Part shown: positions 1-10,035 of the stretch, in pieces | Position numbering within the stretch: position 1 is the first letter of the stretch | Layout of the letters: every line of letters begins with the position of its first letter | From: Serratia rubidaea | GTDB lineage: Bacteria; Pseudomonadota; Gammaproteobacteria; Enterobacterales; Enterobacteriaceae | Direction: 5' to 3' | Assembly (NCBI GenBank): GCA_901472405.1 | Contig: LR590463.1 | Location: 1,054,001 to 1,118,000, forward strand | DNA: 64,000 nucleotides | Notes under the pieces: generated by a model | What the model was told of the DNA's origin: nothing | The model's input: only the letters and a program-made list of their open reading frames with translations | Database searches by the model: none | Position numbers and translations under genes: made by a program

Positions 1-220
1 TTTTACTTACCCTCCGTTGTTGGACTAATCCTCCATTTTATAACTTCTAACATTCTGCCCATCTTCAAGAGTGGTCAATTTTGCATAAGGACAAAACGCC
101 CGAGCGGTCTGCGTTTTCTTGCTCTTATTGCTCTTGTGATGAAATGGCAGGCCGACAGCGAATGGCGAACCGCCGTTAAAAGAACACTTTTTTTCATTTG
201 AACAGGCAACACGACATCCT

Positions 221-1539
221 ATGAGTCATCGTTTAACGTCAAAAGATATTCTGGCATTAGGTTTTATGACCTTTGCCTTGTTTGTCGGCGCCGGGAATAT
301 TATTTTCCCGCCGATGGTGGGGGTTGCAGTCCGGCGAGCACGTCTGGATCGCGGCGCTGGGCTTTCTGATTACCGCTGTCGGCCTGCCGGTGATGACGGT
401 GATTGCGCTGGCGCGCGTCGGCGGCGGCGTGGATGCCCTGAGTACGCCGATCGGCCGCACCGCCGGTCTGCTGCTGGCGACCGTCTGCTACCTGGCCGTC
501 GGGCCGCTGTTTGCAACGCCGCGCACCGCGACCCGTGTCGTTTGAGGTGGGGATTGCTCCGCTGACCGGCGATGGCGCAATGCCGCTGCTGGTCTACAGC
601 CTGGTCTACTTTGCGCTGGTGATCGGTATTTCCCTTTATCCGGGCCGCCTGCTCGATACCGTCGGCCATATTCTGGCGCCGCTGAAAATTGTCGCGCTGG
701 GCGTGCTGGGCATCGCCGCGCTGATCTGGCCGGCCGGCTCGCCGATCCCGGCGGTGGATAGCTACCAGCATGTGCCTTTCTCTTCCGGTTTTGTAAATGG
801 TTATCTGACCATGGATACGCTGGGGGCGATGGTATTCGGTATCGTTATCGTTAACGCCGCGCGCTCGCGCGGGGTGAAAGACAACGGCCTGCTGACCCGT
901 TACACCATTTTTGCGGGTTTGATCGCCGGCGTCGGCCTGACGCTGGTCTACCTGAGCCTGTTCAAGCTGGGTTCCGGCAGCGGCGTGCTGGTGCCGGAGG
1001 CGACCAACGGCGCGGTGATCCTGCATGCTTACGTACAGAACACCTTCGGCGGCCTGGGCAGCTTCTTCCTGGCGGCGCTGATCTTTATCGCCTGCATGGT
1101 GACCGCGGTCGGCCTGACCTGCGCCTGCGCCGAGTTCTTTGCCCAATACCTGCCGTTCTCGTATAAAACGCTGGTGTTTATTCTGGCCTGTTCTCGATGT
1201 TCGTCTCCAACCTGGGCCTGAGCCATCTGATTCACCTGTCGATCCCGGTGCTGACCGCCATTTATCCGCCGTGCATCGTGCTGGTAGTGTTGAGCTTTAC
1301 CATGCGGATGTGGAATAGTGCGCCAAAGGTGATTGCGCCGGTGATGCTCGTCAGCCTGTTGTTTGGTATCCTTGACGCGGTGAAGGCCGCCGGCTTCGAA
1401 AATCTGCTGCCGGCATGGAGCACGCACCTGCCTCTGGCAGGTCAGGGAATTGGCATGGCTGCCGCCTTCCGTACTGATGCTGGTACTGGCCGCCATCTAC
1501 GATCGGGTATGCTCGCGCTCTGAAGCGACCGCGCATTAA
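221..1539 (+). CDS. brnQ: Branched-chain amino acid transport carrier BrnQ (frame-disrupted by indels)
   Basis: Inner-membrane LIVCS-family symporter for leucine, isoleucine and valine. The N-terminus [16 protein letters not shown] and long hydrophobic stretches match BrnQ throughout. The reading frame changes four times, near 310-330, 540, 1185-1197 and 1455. Reading through these gives a protein of about 439 residues, the usual size, ending at TAA 1537-1539 with the tail SRSEATAH. For example, near 1455 one surplus A splits a GGC-TGG-CTG context. The gene is followed by a strong hairpin terminator and then proY, as in E. coli. The preceding 220 bases hold no recognisable gene; in E. coli phoR would lie further upstream. 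I read the breaks as sequencing errors, although a real pseudogene cannot be excluded from this sequence alone. Confidence 0.88.
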
Positions 1540-1561
1540 TTTTTCCCGGTCTGATTTTGAG

Positions 1562-1588
1562 GCCACGGACTTGTCCGTGGCTTTTTTG
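1562..1588 (+). terminator. Rho-independent terminator after brnQ
   Basis: An 8-bp perfect stem (GCCACGGA / TCCGTGGC) with a CTTG loop is followed by six T residues. It lies 23 bases after the brnQ stop and separates it from proY. Confidence 0.85.
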
Positions 1589-1612
1589 TGTATAAGAAGA
1601 CCAGGTCTTTAA

Positions 1613-3006
1613 ATGCAACAGGAATCAGTAACACCCGCCGCCAATAAGTTGAAAACGTGGCCTCAGCACGCGCCACATCCGCTTTATGGCGCTCGGGTCG
1701 GCGATCGGCACCGGGCTGTTCTACGGCTCCGCCGACGCTATCAAAATGGCGGGGCCCAGCGTTCTGCTGGCGTATCTGATTGGCGGCGTGATCGCCTTTA
1801 TCATTATGCGCGCGTTGGGGGAGATGTCGGTCAATAACCCGCAGGCCAGCTCTTTCTCGCGCTATGCCCAGGATTATCTTGGCCCGATGGCCGGCTATAT
1901 CACCGGTTGGACCTACTGCTTTGAGATATTGATCGTCGCCATCGCCGACGTGACCGCGTTCGGCATCTATATGGGCGTCTGGTTCCCCGAGGTGCCGCAC
2001 TGGATCTGGGTGCTGAGCGTGGTGCTGATTATCGGCGCCATCAAACCTGATGAGCGTGAAGGTGTTCGGCGAGCTGGAGTTCTGGTTCTCGTTCTTTAAA
2101 GTCGCCACCATCATTATCATGATTGCCGCCGGTATCGGCATTATCATCTGGGGCATCGGCAACGGCGGCAGCCGACCGGCATTCACAATCTGGTGGAGCA
2201 ACGGCGGCTTCTTCAGTCACGGCGTGATGGGCATGATTCTGTCGCTGCAGCTGGTGATGTTCGCCTACGGCGGTATTGAGATCATCGGCATCACCGCCGG
2301 CGAGGCCAACGACCCGAAAAAATCGATTCGAAGGCCATCAACTCGGTGCCGTGGCGAATTCTGGTGTTCTACGTCGGTACGCTGTTCGTGATTATGTCGA
2401 TCTATCCGTGGAACCAGGTCGGCACCAACGGCAGCCCGTTTGTTCTCACCTTTCCAGCATATGGGCATCACCGTTGCGGCCGGCATCCTCAACTTTGTGG
2501 TGATTACCGCCTCTCTGTCGGCGATTAACAGCGATGTGTTCGGCGTCGGCCGGATGCTGCACGGCATGGCGGAGCAGGGCCACGCGCCGAAAATCTTCAG
2601 TAAGGTTTCCAAACGCGGCATTCCGTGGGTGACGGTGGTGGTGATGATGGCGGCGCTGCTGATTGCGGTGTACCTCAACTACATCATGCCGGAAAGCGTG
2701 TTCCTGGTGATTGCTTCGCTGGCAACCTTCGCCACCGTGTGGGTGTGGATTATGATCCTGTTCTCACAGATTGCGTTCCGCCGCACGCTGAACAAACAGC
2801 AGGTGAAAGAACTGGCGTTCCCGCTGCGCGGCGGGGTGTTTACCTCGGTTATCGCGATTATTTTCCTGGCCTTTATTATCGGTCTGATTGGCTACTTCCC
2901 GACGACCCGCGTGTCGCTGTATGCCGGGCTGGTGTGGGTGGTGCTGCTGCTGGCGGGGTACTGGGTGAAGGTGAATCGTCAGAAGAAGCGGGCGCAGACG
3001 GCGTAA
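1613..3006 (+). CDS. proY: Proline-specific permease ProY (frame-disrupted by indels)
   Basis: APC-superfamily amino-acid permease, about 12 membrane helices, cryptic proline transporter in E. coli. Segments such as [32 protein letters not shown] and [18 protein letters not shown] are near-identical to ProY. Four single-base errors break the frame: a surplus A at about 1651 (AAAA), a surplus A at about 2045, a missing C at about 2331 and a surplus T at about 2452. Once repaired the protein is about 464 residues and ends KKRAQTA. The start at 1613 ([14 protein letters not shown]) gives a slightly longer N-terminus than E. coli. A GC-rich hairpin terminator follows. Probably monocistronic because terminators flank it on both sides. 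Confidence 0.88.
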
Positions 3007-3051
3007 GGTTTTCTAGCGCTTTAGTACGATTTAATATGATGTGATATCCGT

Positions 3052-3084
3052 ATGCCGGTCAGTTTTTACTGACCGGCATTTTTT
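3052..3084 (+). terminator. Rho-independent terminator after proY
   Basis: A 12-bp perfect stem (ATGCCGGTCAGT / ACTGACCGGCAT) with a TTTT loop is followed directly by a run of T. Confidence 0.88.
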
Positions 3085-3453
3085 CGTTTTCTGTAAGTTA
3101 TTGAGCGGGAAGAATTGCCGTAAACGAGCGGTATTTCTCTGTAACGACTGTGGACGGCAATTACAGGGGCCGTAGGCGCGGCCCCTGCACCCGCGCCCGC
3201 GCTTAGGCACGTTCTGCCCGCTACGCGGGTACCCTCTCTGCGTCACCGTCGCCGGGCGGGTCGGCTCTACAGGCATCCTTGCCTGTGTCGCCTCAACCGG
3301 ACATCCCTGTCCGGTTGCCCTGGCTCGGGTTCCTTGTTCGGCAGCCCGTGATGCGCGCTAAAGGTCAACACCCGAATCTGTGGCTACCGGGAAAACTAAC
3401 CCATCATGTTGATGTTAAGAGATATCCTGACAGGGTAAGGCCCGGCATCGGCT
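3085..3453. repeat. Non-coding stretch with a cluster of short perfect hairpins
   Basis: No convincing gene lies between the proY terminator and the next small reverse-strand ORF. The stretch instead carries four perfect inverted repeats in about 150 bases: CAGGGGCCG/CGGCCCCTG (3164-3187), CCCGC/GCGGG (3217-3229), ACAGGCA/TGCCTGT (3269-3286) and AACCGGACA/TGTCCGGTT (3295-3316). The last two share the loop pattern TCCT or TCCC. This looks like an interspersed enterobacterial repeat of the REP/BIME kind, but I do not recognise the family. Short ORFs crossing it look like chance frames. Confidence 0.5.
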
Positions 3454-3714
3454 TTATAACTCTTCCTCCGAGCCTCTGTGTTCGGCGGTGCGGGTTTCGG
3501 CGCGGGAGAGGGGAGTGGGGGCGTCATCGTCTTCACCTGCATAGCGCGTCAGCGCTTCACGGATATCCTGCATATCGCTGCTTACGATACTCAGCACCGG
3601 CTGCAGCGTGGTTTGCAGATGCCCTTCGGCGCGCGCGGCGCTGTGCAGGCAGCCGATAAACAGCAGCGTGCTGAGCAGGGTGAAAAAGCGGTGTTTGAGC
3701 CGTGTCAGGCGCAT
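3454..3714 (-). CDS. Small exported protein of unknown function
   Basis: An 86-residue reading frame starting MRLTRLKHRFF. It has a positively charged N-terminus, a hydrophobic core (about residues 10-24) and a plausible signal-peptidase I site after SAARA (cleavage about residue 29). The mature part is about 57 residues, hydrophilic, and ends in an acidic tail (GSEEEL). The single Cys at the end of the hydrophobic core is preceded by FIG, a weak lipobox, so secretion to the periplasm seems likelier than lipidation. A GGGGA element sits upstream of the ATG. It lies 128 bases downstream of the MscS-family gene on the same strand and could be cotranscribed with it. I do not recognise the family and assign no function. 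Confidence 0.55.
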   Translation of the reverse strand: MRLTRLKHRFFTLLSTLLFIGCLHSAARAEGHLQTTLQPVLSIVSSDMQDIREALTRYAGEDDDAPTPLSRAETRTAEHRGSEEEL

Positions 3715-3842
3715 GCGTGTTCCCCAATGGTTGAGTCTTGCCGCATTAACGCCGTTTTGCCGTGAAAAGAACAGAGCTGGGAGATATCTGCTGGCAATCA
3801 GAGCCGAATAATTACCAGCAGAAATAATTACGTCAGGTTGGT

Positions 3843-5108
3843 TCAGGAAACGTCGGCCGCCGGACGGACTTCTGTCAGCATGCTGCGCATGTCATGGCCG
3901 GTCGGCGTCTGGCAAATACGCAGGTCGAACTCGCCAATCACCGCAAAAAGATGGTCGAAAATATCCGACTGAATACTTTCGTACTGCGCCCAGACCGTGG
4001 TGTTGGTAAAGGCGTAGATCTCCAGCGGCACCCCTTCCGGCGTCGGCGCCAGCTGGCGCACCATCAGTGTCATATGCTGGTGGATATGCGGATGGGCGCG
4101 CAGGTAGGCTTCCAGGTAGGCGCGCAGCGTGCCGAGGTTGGTCAGGCGGCGGCCGTTAAGCGGCGAACTGAGATCCACCTGCGCCTGCTGGTTGTACTGA
4201 TCCAGCTCTTCCGTTTTGTGATTCAGGTAGTGCTGCAGCAGCGGGTTGCGGTTCAGACGCTGCTCTTCCTGCTCGGAGAGGAAGTGCACGCTGGTGGTGT
4301 CGATATTGATGCTGCGTTTGATGCGACGGCCGCCGGACTCCGACATCGAGCGCCAGTTTTTAAATGAATCGGAGATCAGCGCATAGGTCGGGATGGTGGT
4401 GACGGTGTTGTCCCAGTTGCGCACTTTGACCGTGGTCAGGCCGATATCGGTCACCGCGCCGTCGGCGCCGTATTTCGGCATCTCCAGCCAGTCGCCGATT
4501 TTCAGCATATCGTTGGCGGACAGCTGGATACCGGCCACCAGGCCCAGAATCGGATCCTTAAATACCAACATCAGCACCGCGGTCATGGCGCCCAAGCCGC
4601 TGAGCAGCAGCAGCGGTGATTTCCCCATCAGCAGCGAGACGATCATGATGCCGATTAAAATGGCGGCGATCAGCTTCACGCTCTGGAAGATGCCGCGCAG
4701 CGGCAGCTGATTGGCGGCCGGGCTTTCGCGCAGCACCGCCAGCAGGGTATCCAGCAGCGAGAACAGCGTCAGCAGGGCGTAGGCCATGATCCACACCTGC
4801 GCGGCGGTAACGATCACCGCCTGGGTCTGGCTGCCGCTGTGCAGCCACAGCAGCGCCTGCAGGTTGATGATCACGCCCTGCAGCAGCAGCGCCGCGCGTT
4901 GGAACAGCTTGTACTGGGTCAGCGCCTGCTGCCAGACGCGCTGCGACTGCTGGCCGCGGCGCTGAATCGCCGCCAGTACCACGCGGTGCAGGATAAAGTG
5001 AATAACCACCGAGATCAGGGCGATCAGCACCAGTACCAGCACCAGCGACATGATGTCGGTAAATTCGATACCAAACTGATCTAACCATTGAGCAATCCGT
5101 TGTTGCAT
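3843..5108 (-). CDS. mscM: MscS-family mechanosensitive channel (YbdG/MscM-like)
   Basis: Inner-membrane channel of the MscS superfamily, about 421 residues, similar to E. coli YbdG (415 residues), which gives miniconductance activity on osmotic downshock. Five or so hydrophobic helices occupy the first half. The pore-lining and beta-domain signature appears as [30 protein letters not shown] and [13 protein letters not shown]. The start at 5108 (MQQRIAQW) is preferred over an upstream in-frame ATG at 5141 because GGAGGT stands immediately before it and the length then matches the family. The gene is intact, with no frame breaks. It is transcribed away from malZ. In E. coli ybdG lies elsewhere on the chromosome, so its place here is a local difference. 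Confidence 0.9.
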   Translation of the reverse strand: MQQRIAQWLDQFGIEFTDIMSLVLVLVLIALISVVIHFILHRVVLAAIQRRGQQSQRVWQQALTQYKLFQRAALLLQGVIINLQALLWLHSGSQTQAVIVTAAQVWIMAYALLTLFSLLDTLLAVLRESPAANQLPLRGIFQSVKLIAAILIGIMIVSLLMGKSPLLLLSGLGAMTAVLMLVFKDPILGLVAGIQLSANDMLKIGDWLEMPKYGADGAVTDIGLTTVKVRNWDNTVTTIPTYALISDSFKNWRSMSESGGRRIKRSINIDTTSVHFLSEQEEQRLNRNPLLQHYLNHKTEELDQYNQQAQVDLSSPLNGRRLTNLGTLRAYLEAYLRAHPHIHQHMTLMVRQLAPTPEGVPLEIYAFTNTTVWAQYESIQSDIFDHLFAVIGEFDLRICQTPTGHDMRSMLTEVRPAADVS

Positions 5109-5225
5109 AGCACCTCCATAAAATGCGTTAACGATAGCCACGAAACGGGCAGGGGCGTAAGCCTAAAGCCCGCGCCGCACAATGTGTACCGGTTTACCAA
5201 TTTTTACATTAAGTTAGCACGATTT

Positions 5226-5277
5226 CCTCCTCTCAGCCTCCCGGCTCCTCCCCCGTTTTTAGCGTCAGCAGATGAGG
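5226..5277. promoter_or_regulatory. Candidate MalT boxes upstream of malZ
   Basis: Three matches to the MalT box GGGGAKGAGG lie 75-125 bases before malZ. GGGGAGGAGC on the minus strand (5244-5253) matches 9 of 10, TGAGAGGAGG on the minus strand (5226-5235) matches 8 of 10, and GCAGATGAGG on the plus strand (5268-5277) matches 8 of 10. malZ is a known MalT target in E. coli, which makes this reading plausible. Confidence 0.5.
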
Positions 5278-5351
5278 GACGCCGCTGAGCGACGTGGCAT
5301 GGTGGCGCCAGCTATCGTGTTATTGGCGCTGACAACAGCAGGAGGAGAGTT

Positions 5352-7172
5352 ATGCTTGAAGCCTGGCATCTGCCGGTACCGCCGTTTGTGGTTAAGAATG
5401 GGCAGCAGTTGGAGATTACGCTGTGGGTGCAGGCGGAAGCGCCGCCTCTGCAGGTATTGCTGCGCGCGGAACCGGATAACGAAGAGTGGCTGCTGCCGAT
5501 GGCGGCGCAGGCGGTTGACGGCCGGCTGTGCTATCGCGCCAGCCTGACGCTGAATGAGGGGGAGGCGACGCGGCGCTACTGCTTTAAGCTGCTGTGGGCC
5601 GACCGCCAGCGCTGGTTTGGCCCGCGGGGCTGGTCGCTGACGCCGCTGCCGCAGCTGGCGCAGTTTGCGCTCGATGAGCCGGACGACGGCCCGGGCTGGG
5701 TGGCGGACCAGCTGTTTTACCAGATATTTCCCGATCGCTTCGCCAGCAGCGGCGGCGAGCATGGGATCCAGAGCGGCAGTTATGTGCATCACGCGGCCGG
5801 CACGCAGGTGGAGCGGCGCAGCTGGCAACAGCCGTTGGACGAACGGCTGGCGGCCTCGACCTTTTACGGCGGCGATCTGGACGGCATCGTCCAGCGGCTG
5901 CCCTACCTGCAGCAGCTGGGGGTCACCGCGTTATACCTTAACCCGATTTTCACCGCGCCCAGCGTGCATAAATACGATACCGAGGATTACTATCAGGTGG
6001 ATCCGTACCTGGGCGGCGACGCGGCGCTGCTGCGTTTGCGAGTAAGCACTCACAAGATTGGCATGAAACTGCTGCTGGACGGCGTATTTAACCATACCGG
6101 CGACTCGCACCCGTGGTTTGACCGCCACCGGCAGGGCGAAGGGGGCGCCTGTCATCATGCGGATTCCCGCTACCGCCACTGGTTTAACTTTTACCCTGAC
6201 GGCACCGCATTAACCTGGAAAGGCAACGCCAGCCTGCCGAAGCTGAACTACGCCGAGCCGCAGGTGGCGGCGGCGATCTATGGCGATGCCGACAGCGTGG
6301 TGCGTTACTGGCTGAAGCCGCCGTACAGCATCGACGGCTGGCGGCTGGACGTGGTGCATATGCTCGGGGAGAACGGCGGCGCCGGCGGCAACCTGCGCCA
6401 TCTGGCGGGCATCTATCAGGCGGCCAGAGAGGAAAATCCCGCCGCCTATCTGGTGGGCGAACATTTTGGCGATGCGCGCCGCTGGCTGCATGCCGGCGTG
6501 GAAGACGCGGCGATGAACTATATGGGCTTTGCCCTGCCGCTGCGGGCGTTTTTGGCGGGCGTTGATGTGGCGCGTCACCCGATTGAGCTGGACGCCGCCG
6601 CCGTTGCGGCATGGATGGATGATTACCGCGCCGGTTTGCCGCATAACCGCCAGCTGATGATGTTTAATCAGCTCGACAGCCATGATACGCCGCGTTTTCT
6701 GACCCTGCTGGGCGGCAATATGGCGCGGATGCGCATGGCGGCGGTGTGGCTGATGAGCTGGATTGGCGTGCCCTGCCTGTATTACGGCGATGAAGTGGGA
6801 CTGGACGGCGATAACGATCCGCTGTGTCGTAAGCCGTTCCCCTGGGATGAGGCGCGCTGGGATCGGCCGTTGTTGACGCTGTTCCAGCGTATGGCGGCGC
6901 TGCGCCGACAGAGCCTGGCGCTGCGGCGCGGCGGCTGTCAGGTACTGTTCGCGCAGGGGGAGACGCTGGTGTTTGTACGTACTTACCAGCAGGAGCGCGT
7001 GCTGGTGGCGCTGCAGCGCGGCGGCGCTAATCCGACGCTGCGGTTGGCGTACAGCCCGCTGTTAACGTCGGGCGACTGGCAGAAGCTGGAAGGCGAGGGC
7101 GAACTGTTGGCGCAGGGCGAGGGGGTGACGCTGCGTCTGATGGCGGAGTCGGCGAGCGTCTGGCGGCTGTGA
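5352..7172 (+). CDS. malZ: Maltodextrin glucosidase MalZ
   Basis: Cytoplasmic glycoside hydrolase family 13 enzyme that releases glucose from the reducing end of maltodextrins (maltotriose and longer). The 606 residues match the E. coli length (604). A beta-rich N-terminal domain (about residues 1-115) precedes the catalytic barrel. Catalytic motifs are visible: the nucleophile Asp about residue 333 in GWRLDVVH, the acid/base Glu about 370 in LVGEHFGD, and the transition-state Asp about 445 in [20 protein letters not shown] follows. The ATG is preceded by GGAGGAGAG. The gene is intact. Candidate MalT operators sit upstream, suggesting induction by maltotriose-activated MalT. It is flanked on both sides by genes on the opposite strand and so is probably monocistronic. 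Confidence 0.96.
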   Translation: MLEAWHLPVPPFVVKNGQQLEITLWVQAEAPPLQVLLRAEPDNEEWLLPMAAQAVDGRLCYRASLTLNEGEATRRYCFKLLWADRQRWFGPRGWSLTPLPQLAQFALDEPDDGPGWVADQLFYQIFPDRFASSGGEHGIQSGSYVHHAAGTQVERRSWQQPLDERLAASTFYGGDLDGIVQRLPYLQQLGVTALYLNPIFTAPSVHKYDTEDYYQVDPYLGGDAALLRLRVSTHKIGMKLLLDGVFNHTGDSHPWFDRHRQGEGGACHHADSRYRHWFNFYPDGTALTWKGNASLPKLNYAEPQVAAAIYGDADSVVRYWLKPPYSIDGWRLDVVHMLGENGGAGGNLRHLAGIYQAAREENPAAYLVGEHFGDARRWLHAGVEDAAMNYMGFALPLRAFLAGVDVARHPIELDAAAVAAWMDDYRAGLPHNRQLMMFNQLDSHDTPRFLTLLGGNMARMRMAAVWLMSWIGVPCLYYGDEVGLDGDNDPLCRKPFPWDEARWDRPLLTLFQRMAALRRQSLALRRGGCQVLFAQGETLVFVRTYQQERVLVALQRGGANPTLRLAYSPLLTSGDWQKLEGEGELLAQGEGVTLRLMAESASVWRL

Positions 7173-7182
7173 CGGCGTAAAA

Positions 7183-7202
7183 CGGGGGCCGAACGGCCCC
7201 CG
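7183..7202 (-). terminator. Hairpin terminator for ggt (shared malZ/ggt gap)
   Basis: A perfect 9-bp GC-rich stem (CGGGGGCCG / CGGCCCCCG) with a 2-base spacer. On the minus strand it is followed by TTTT, which suits termination of ggt; there is no T run on the plus strand. Confidence 0.6.
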
Positions 7203-7210
7203 GAACAGGA

Positions 7211-8973
7211 TCAGTAGCCGATTGCCGCGCCGGCAGGACGGCGTACGTCGTTGGCGCCGTACAGATAACCTTCGCGCACCTTGCCGGAGACCGCCGAATC
7301 ATTGCCGGAGTTGGCCGGCGCAACGCCCGCCGCGCCCGGAAGACCGACCAGAATCAGCTCGGCCGCGCCCCACGGCGTCTGCTCCACCATCTTGTAGCCC
7401 ATCTTCTGCAGCAGGCTCAGCGTATCGGCAGAGACGCCGCGCTGTTCGTAATAAACCTCGTCAGGCAGCCACTGGTGGTGAATACGCGGCGCATCCACCG
7501 CCTCCTGCGGCGCCATGCCGTGGTCGATGACGTTAAGCGCGGTCTGCAGCGTGATGGTGATAATGCGTGAGCCGCCGGCGAGCCGAGCACCATAAAGATT
7601 TTATTGTCTTTGGTCACCAGCGTCGGGCTCATCGACGATAGTGGGCGCTTACCGGGGGCGATGGCGTTGGCGGTGCCCTGCACCAGGCCGTAGAGGTTTT
7701 TCTCGCCGACCTTCACGGTGAAGTCATCCATTTCGTCATTGAGGAAGAAGCCGGTGCCGGGGGCGATCACCACCGCGCCGAAGCGGCCGTTGACGGTGTA
7801 GGTGGTGGAGACCGCATTGCCGTCATGATCGACGATGGAGTAGTGGGTGGTTTCCGGTTTTTCATGCGGCTCCATGCCCGGCTGCACGTTGGTCGACGGC
7901 GTCGCCTTGCCGGGGACAATCTGCTTGCGGATCTGCTCGGCGTAGCTTTTGCTGACCAGCCGGTCGATCGGGTTGCTGATAAAGGCCGGGTCGCCGAGGT
8001 AGGTGTTGCGATCCATATAGGCGTGGCGCATGGCTTCGGTCATGGTGTGGATGGCCGCCGCCGAGTTAAAGCCCATGCTCTTCAGATCGTAACCTTCCAG
8101 GATATTCAGCGTTTCACACAGCGTGACGCCGCCGGAGCTGGGCGGCGGCGATGAGACGAACTTATAGCCGCGGTAGCTGCAGGTAATCGGCGCCGTTTCG
8201 GTGACTTTATAGTTGGCGAAGTCATCGGCGGTCAGAATGCCGCCGCCCTTGCGGGCCGCCGCTTCCACCGCCTGCGGAATTTTGCCGTGGTAGAAGGCGT
8301 CCGGCCCCTGCTTGGCGATAGCTTCCAGCGTATTGGCCAGGTCGCTCTGAACCAGCCGGTCGCCCGGCTGCAGCGCGCTGCCGTCTTTGCGCAGGAAGAT
8401 TCTGGCCGCTTCCGGATCCTGTTTAAAACGCGCCACGGTGGTGTCGAGGATATCGGTATCGGCGCGCGTCAGCACAAAGCCTTCCCGCGCCAGCTTGATG
8501 GCCGGCGCCATCACCTGCTCACGGCTCAGCTTGCCATATTTTTTGCGTGCGGTTTCCATCCCCAGCACGGTGCCCGGCACGCCGGCGGCCAGATAGCCGT
8601 ACAGGCTGGCGTCTTTCTTCACCTTGCCGTCGGCCTCCAGATACATATTGGCGCTGGCCGCCGCCGGCGCGGTTTCACGGAAGTTGATAAAGGTATCGGT
8701 GCCGTCGGCCAGGTGGACGGTCATAAAGCCGCCGCCGCCGATATTGCCGCAGCAGGGGTTGACCACCGCCTGCGCGTAGCCCACGGCCACCGCGGCATCC
8801 ACCGCATTGCCGCCCATTTTCAGGATGTCGACGCCCACCTGCGAGGCCAGGCGCTGCGAGGTGACCACCATGCCCTGTTGCGCTTCCACCGCCGGACTGG
8901 AGGCGGCGTGCAGGCTGCCGCTGACCAACAGCGCCGCCATGGTCAGGGGTTTACTCCATTTATTCAAAAGCAT
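7211..8973 (-). CDS. ggt: Periplasmic gamma-glutamyltransferase (one frameshift)
   Basis: Ntn-hydrolase that hydrolyses or transfers the gamma-glutamyl group of glutathione in the periplasm. About 587 residues after repair (E. coli 580). The start at 8973 (MLLNKWSK) has an AGGA element upstream and begins a clean signal peptide ending LHA-ASS. The precursor is expected to self-cleave before the first Thr of TTHYSIVDHDGNAV (about Thr375), which becomes the catalytic N-terminal nucleophile. The substrate-binding elements PLSSMSPTLV and GSPGGS follow. A missing C in a CCC run at about 7575 shifts the frame inside GSPGGS. The small subunit then continues in the other frame to the stop at 7211. 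It is not part of this E. coli interval, so it is a lineage-specific placement. Confidence 0.9.
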
Positions 8974-9131
8974 TGTTATTCCTACCCTGTCAGTTTTTTT
9001 ATTATCAGGCTCTGCAAAGAACAGGCCAGCGGTTACAGCGTAGCGCCATGGCGCGGTGCGCGCTGAATATTGACGGGAGAATGTGAACCAAAACAAGGAA
9101 AACGCGGCGGGCTTGCACAACAAAAGGGCAT

Positions 9132-9159
9132 AAAAAACCGGCCAGCAAGGCTGGCCGGT
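9132..9159 (-). terminator. Rho-independent terminator after the peroxiredoxin gene
   Basis: A 10-bp stem (ACCGGCCAGC / GCTGGCCGGT) with a 3-base loop. On the minus strand it is followed by a run of six T. Confidence 0.88.
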
Positions 9160-9179
9160 GAGTAACGCCGGGGCTGAAA

Positions 9180-9782
9180 TTACAGCTTGGCAGCGTTTTC
9201 AGACAGGTATTTAGCTACGCCGTCTGGAGACGCGCCCATACCTTCTTTACCTTTTTCCCACTGAGCCGGGCACACTTCGCCGTGCTCTTCATGGAACTGC
9301 AGCGCATCAACGGTACGGATCATTTCGTCGATGTTACGGCCGATTGGCAGATCGTTAACGATCTGGGAACGCACGATGCCGTCTTTGTCGATCAGGAAAG
9401 AACCACGCAGCGCAACGCCCGCTTCCGGGTGCTCGATGCCGTAAGCTTTCTGGATTTCACGCTTAACGTCAGCAACCATTGCGTATTTCACTTCGCCGAT
9501 GCCGCCGTTTTCAACAGGGGTTTTACGCCATGCGTTGTGAACGAACTCGGAGTCGAAGGAAACGCCAACCACTTCTACGCCACGCTTCTGGAACTCTTCA
9601 TAACGGTGATCGAATGCGATCAGCTCGGAAGGGCACACGAAGGTGAAGTCCATTGGCCAGAAGAACAGTACGGCTGGTTTGCCGTTCAGGTGTTTTTTCA
9701 GGTTGAAGTTTTCAACGATTTCGCCGTTACCAAGTACGGCAGCTGCGGTGAAGTCAGGGGCTTGACGAGTTACCAGGACCAT
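9180..9782 (-). CDS. Typical 2-Cys peroxiredoxin (AhpC/TSA family)
   Basis: Thiol peroxidase of 200 residues that reduces hydrogen peroxide and organic peroxides in the cytoplasm. The peroxidatic Cys is Cys50 in FTFVCPSE and the resolving Cys is about Cys171 in GEVCPAQW, so it is a typical 2-Cys enzyme. The motif GGIGEVKYAM and a long C-terminal tail (about 30 residues after the resolving Cys) suggest a Prx1-type, sensitive enzyme rather than the AhpC paired with AhpF. No ahpF lies beside it, so reduction by thioredoxin is inferred. It often carries the name tsaA or peroxiredoxin C in related genomes. The gene is intact and GC-moderate with strongly biased codons, suggesting high expression. 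A candidate OxyR half-operator lies about 125 bases upstream. Confidence 0.93.
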   Translation of the reverse strand: MVLVTRQAPDFTAAAVLGNGEIVENFNLKKHLNGKPAVLFFWPMDFTFVCPSELIAFDHRYEEFQKRGVEVVGVSFDSEFVHNAWRKTPVENGGIGEVKYAMVADVKREIQKAYGIEHPEAGVALRGSFLIDKDGIVRSQIVNDLPIGRNIDEMIRTVDALQFHEEHGEVCPAQWEKGKEGMGASPDGVAKYLSENAAKL

Positions 9783-9906
9783 GATTACTCCTGTAATAGT
9801 AGTTAAGGGTTAATGTCTGCCCGTGGTGGTAAACCGCGGGCAAAAACTTGGGTCAGTATAGGGGTCTTGCGTTGGCGAATAAAGGCTAAAAGCGCCAATC
9901 GATGAG

Positions 9907-9921
9907 ATAGTTTTTATCTAT
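9907..9921. promoter_or_regulatory. Candidate OxyR binding element upstream of the peroxiredoxin
   Basis: ATAG-N7-CTAT (ATAG 9907-9910, CTAT 9918-9921) is the inner spacing of the OxyR consensus. A degenerate third element (CAAT) lies seven bases further upstream. It is about 125 bases from the peroxiredoxin start in an AT-rich gap shared with acpH. Confidence 0.42.
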
Positions 9922-10035
9922 CGATATCAGTAATTAATCCAGCAGACCTTAAAAATAACCTTTTCCCGTAAAAGGGCAAGCGTTAACGATAAAATTATGC
10001 TCAGGCGGCGCTGTCACGTGCGCTTGCCGGCCCGG

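Noticed and set aside
221..3006. brnQ and proY as true pseudogenes
   Set aside because: The breaks are single-base changes with normal repaired length and conserved sequence, the same kind seen in essential genes here. Not excluded, but less likely than sequence error.
3279..3659. A 126-residue plus-strand frame across the hairpin cluster
   Set aside because: It covers the inverted repeats and runs antisense to the better-supported signal-peptide gene; no ribosome site or family similarity.
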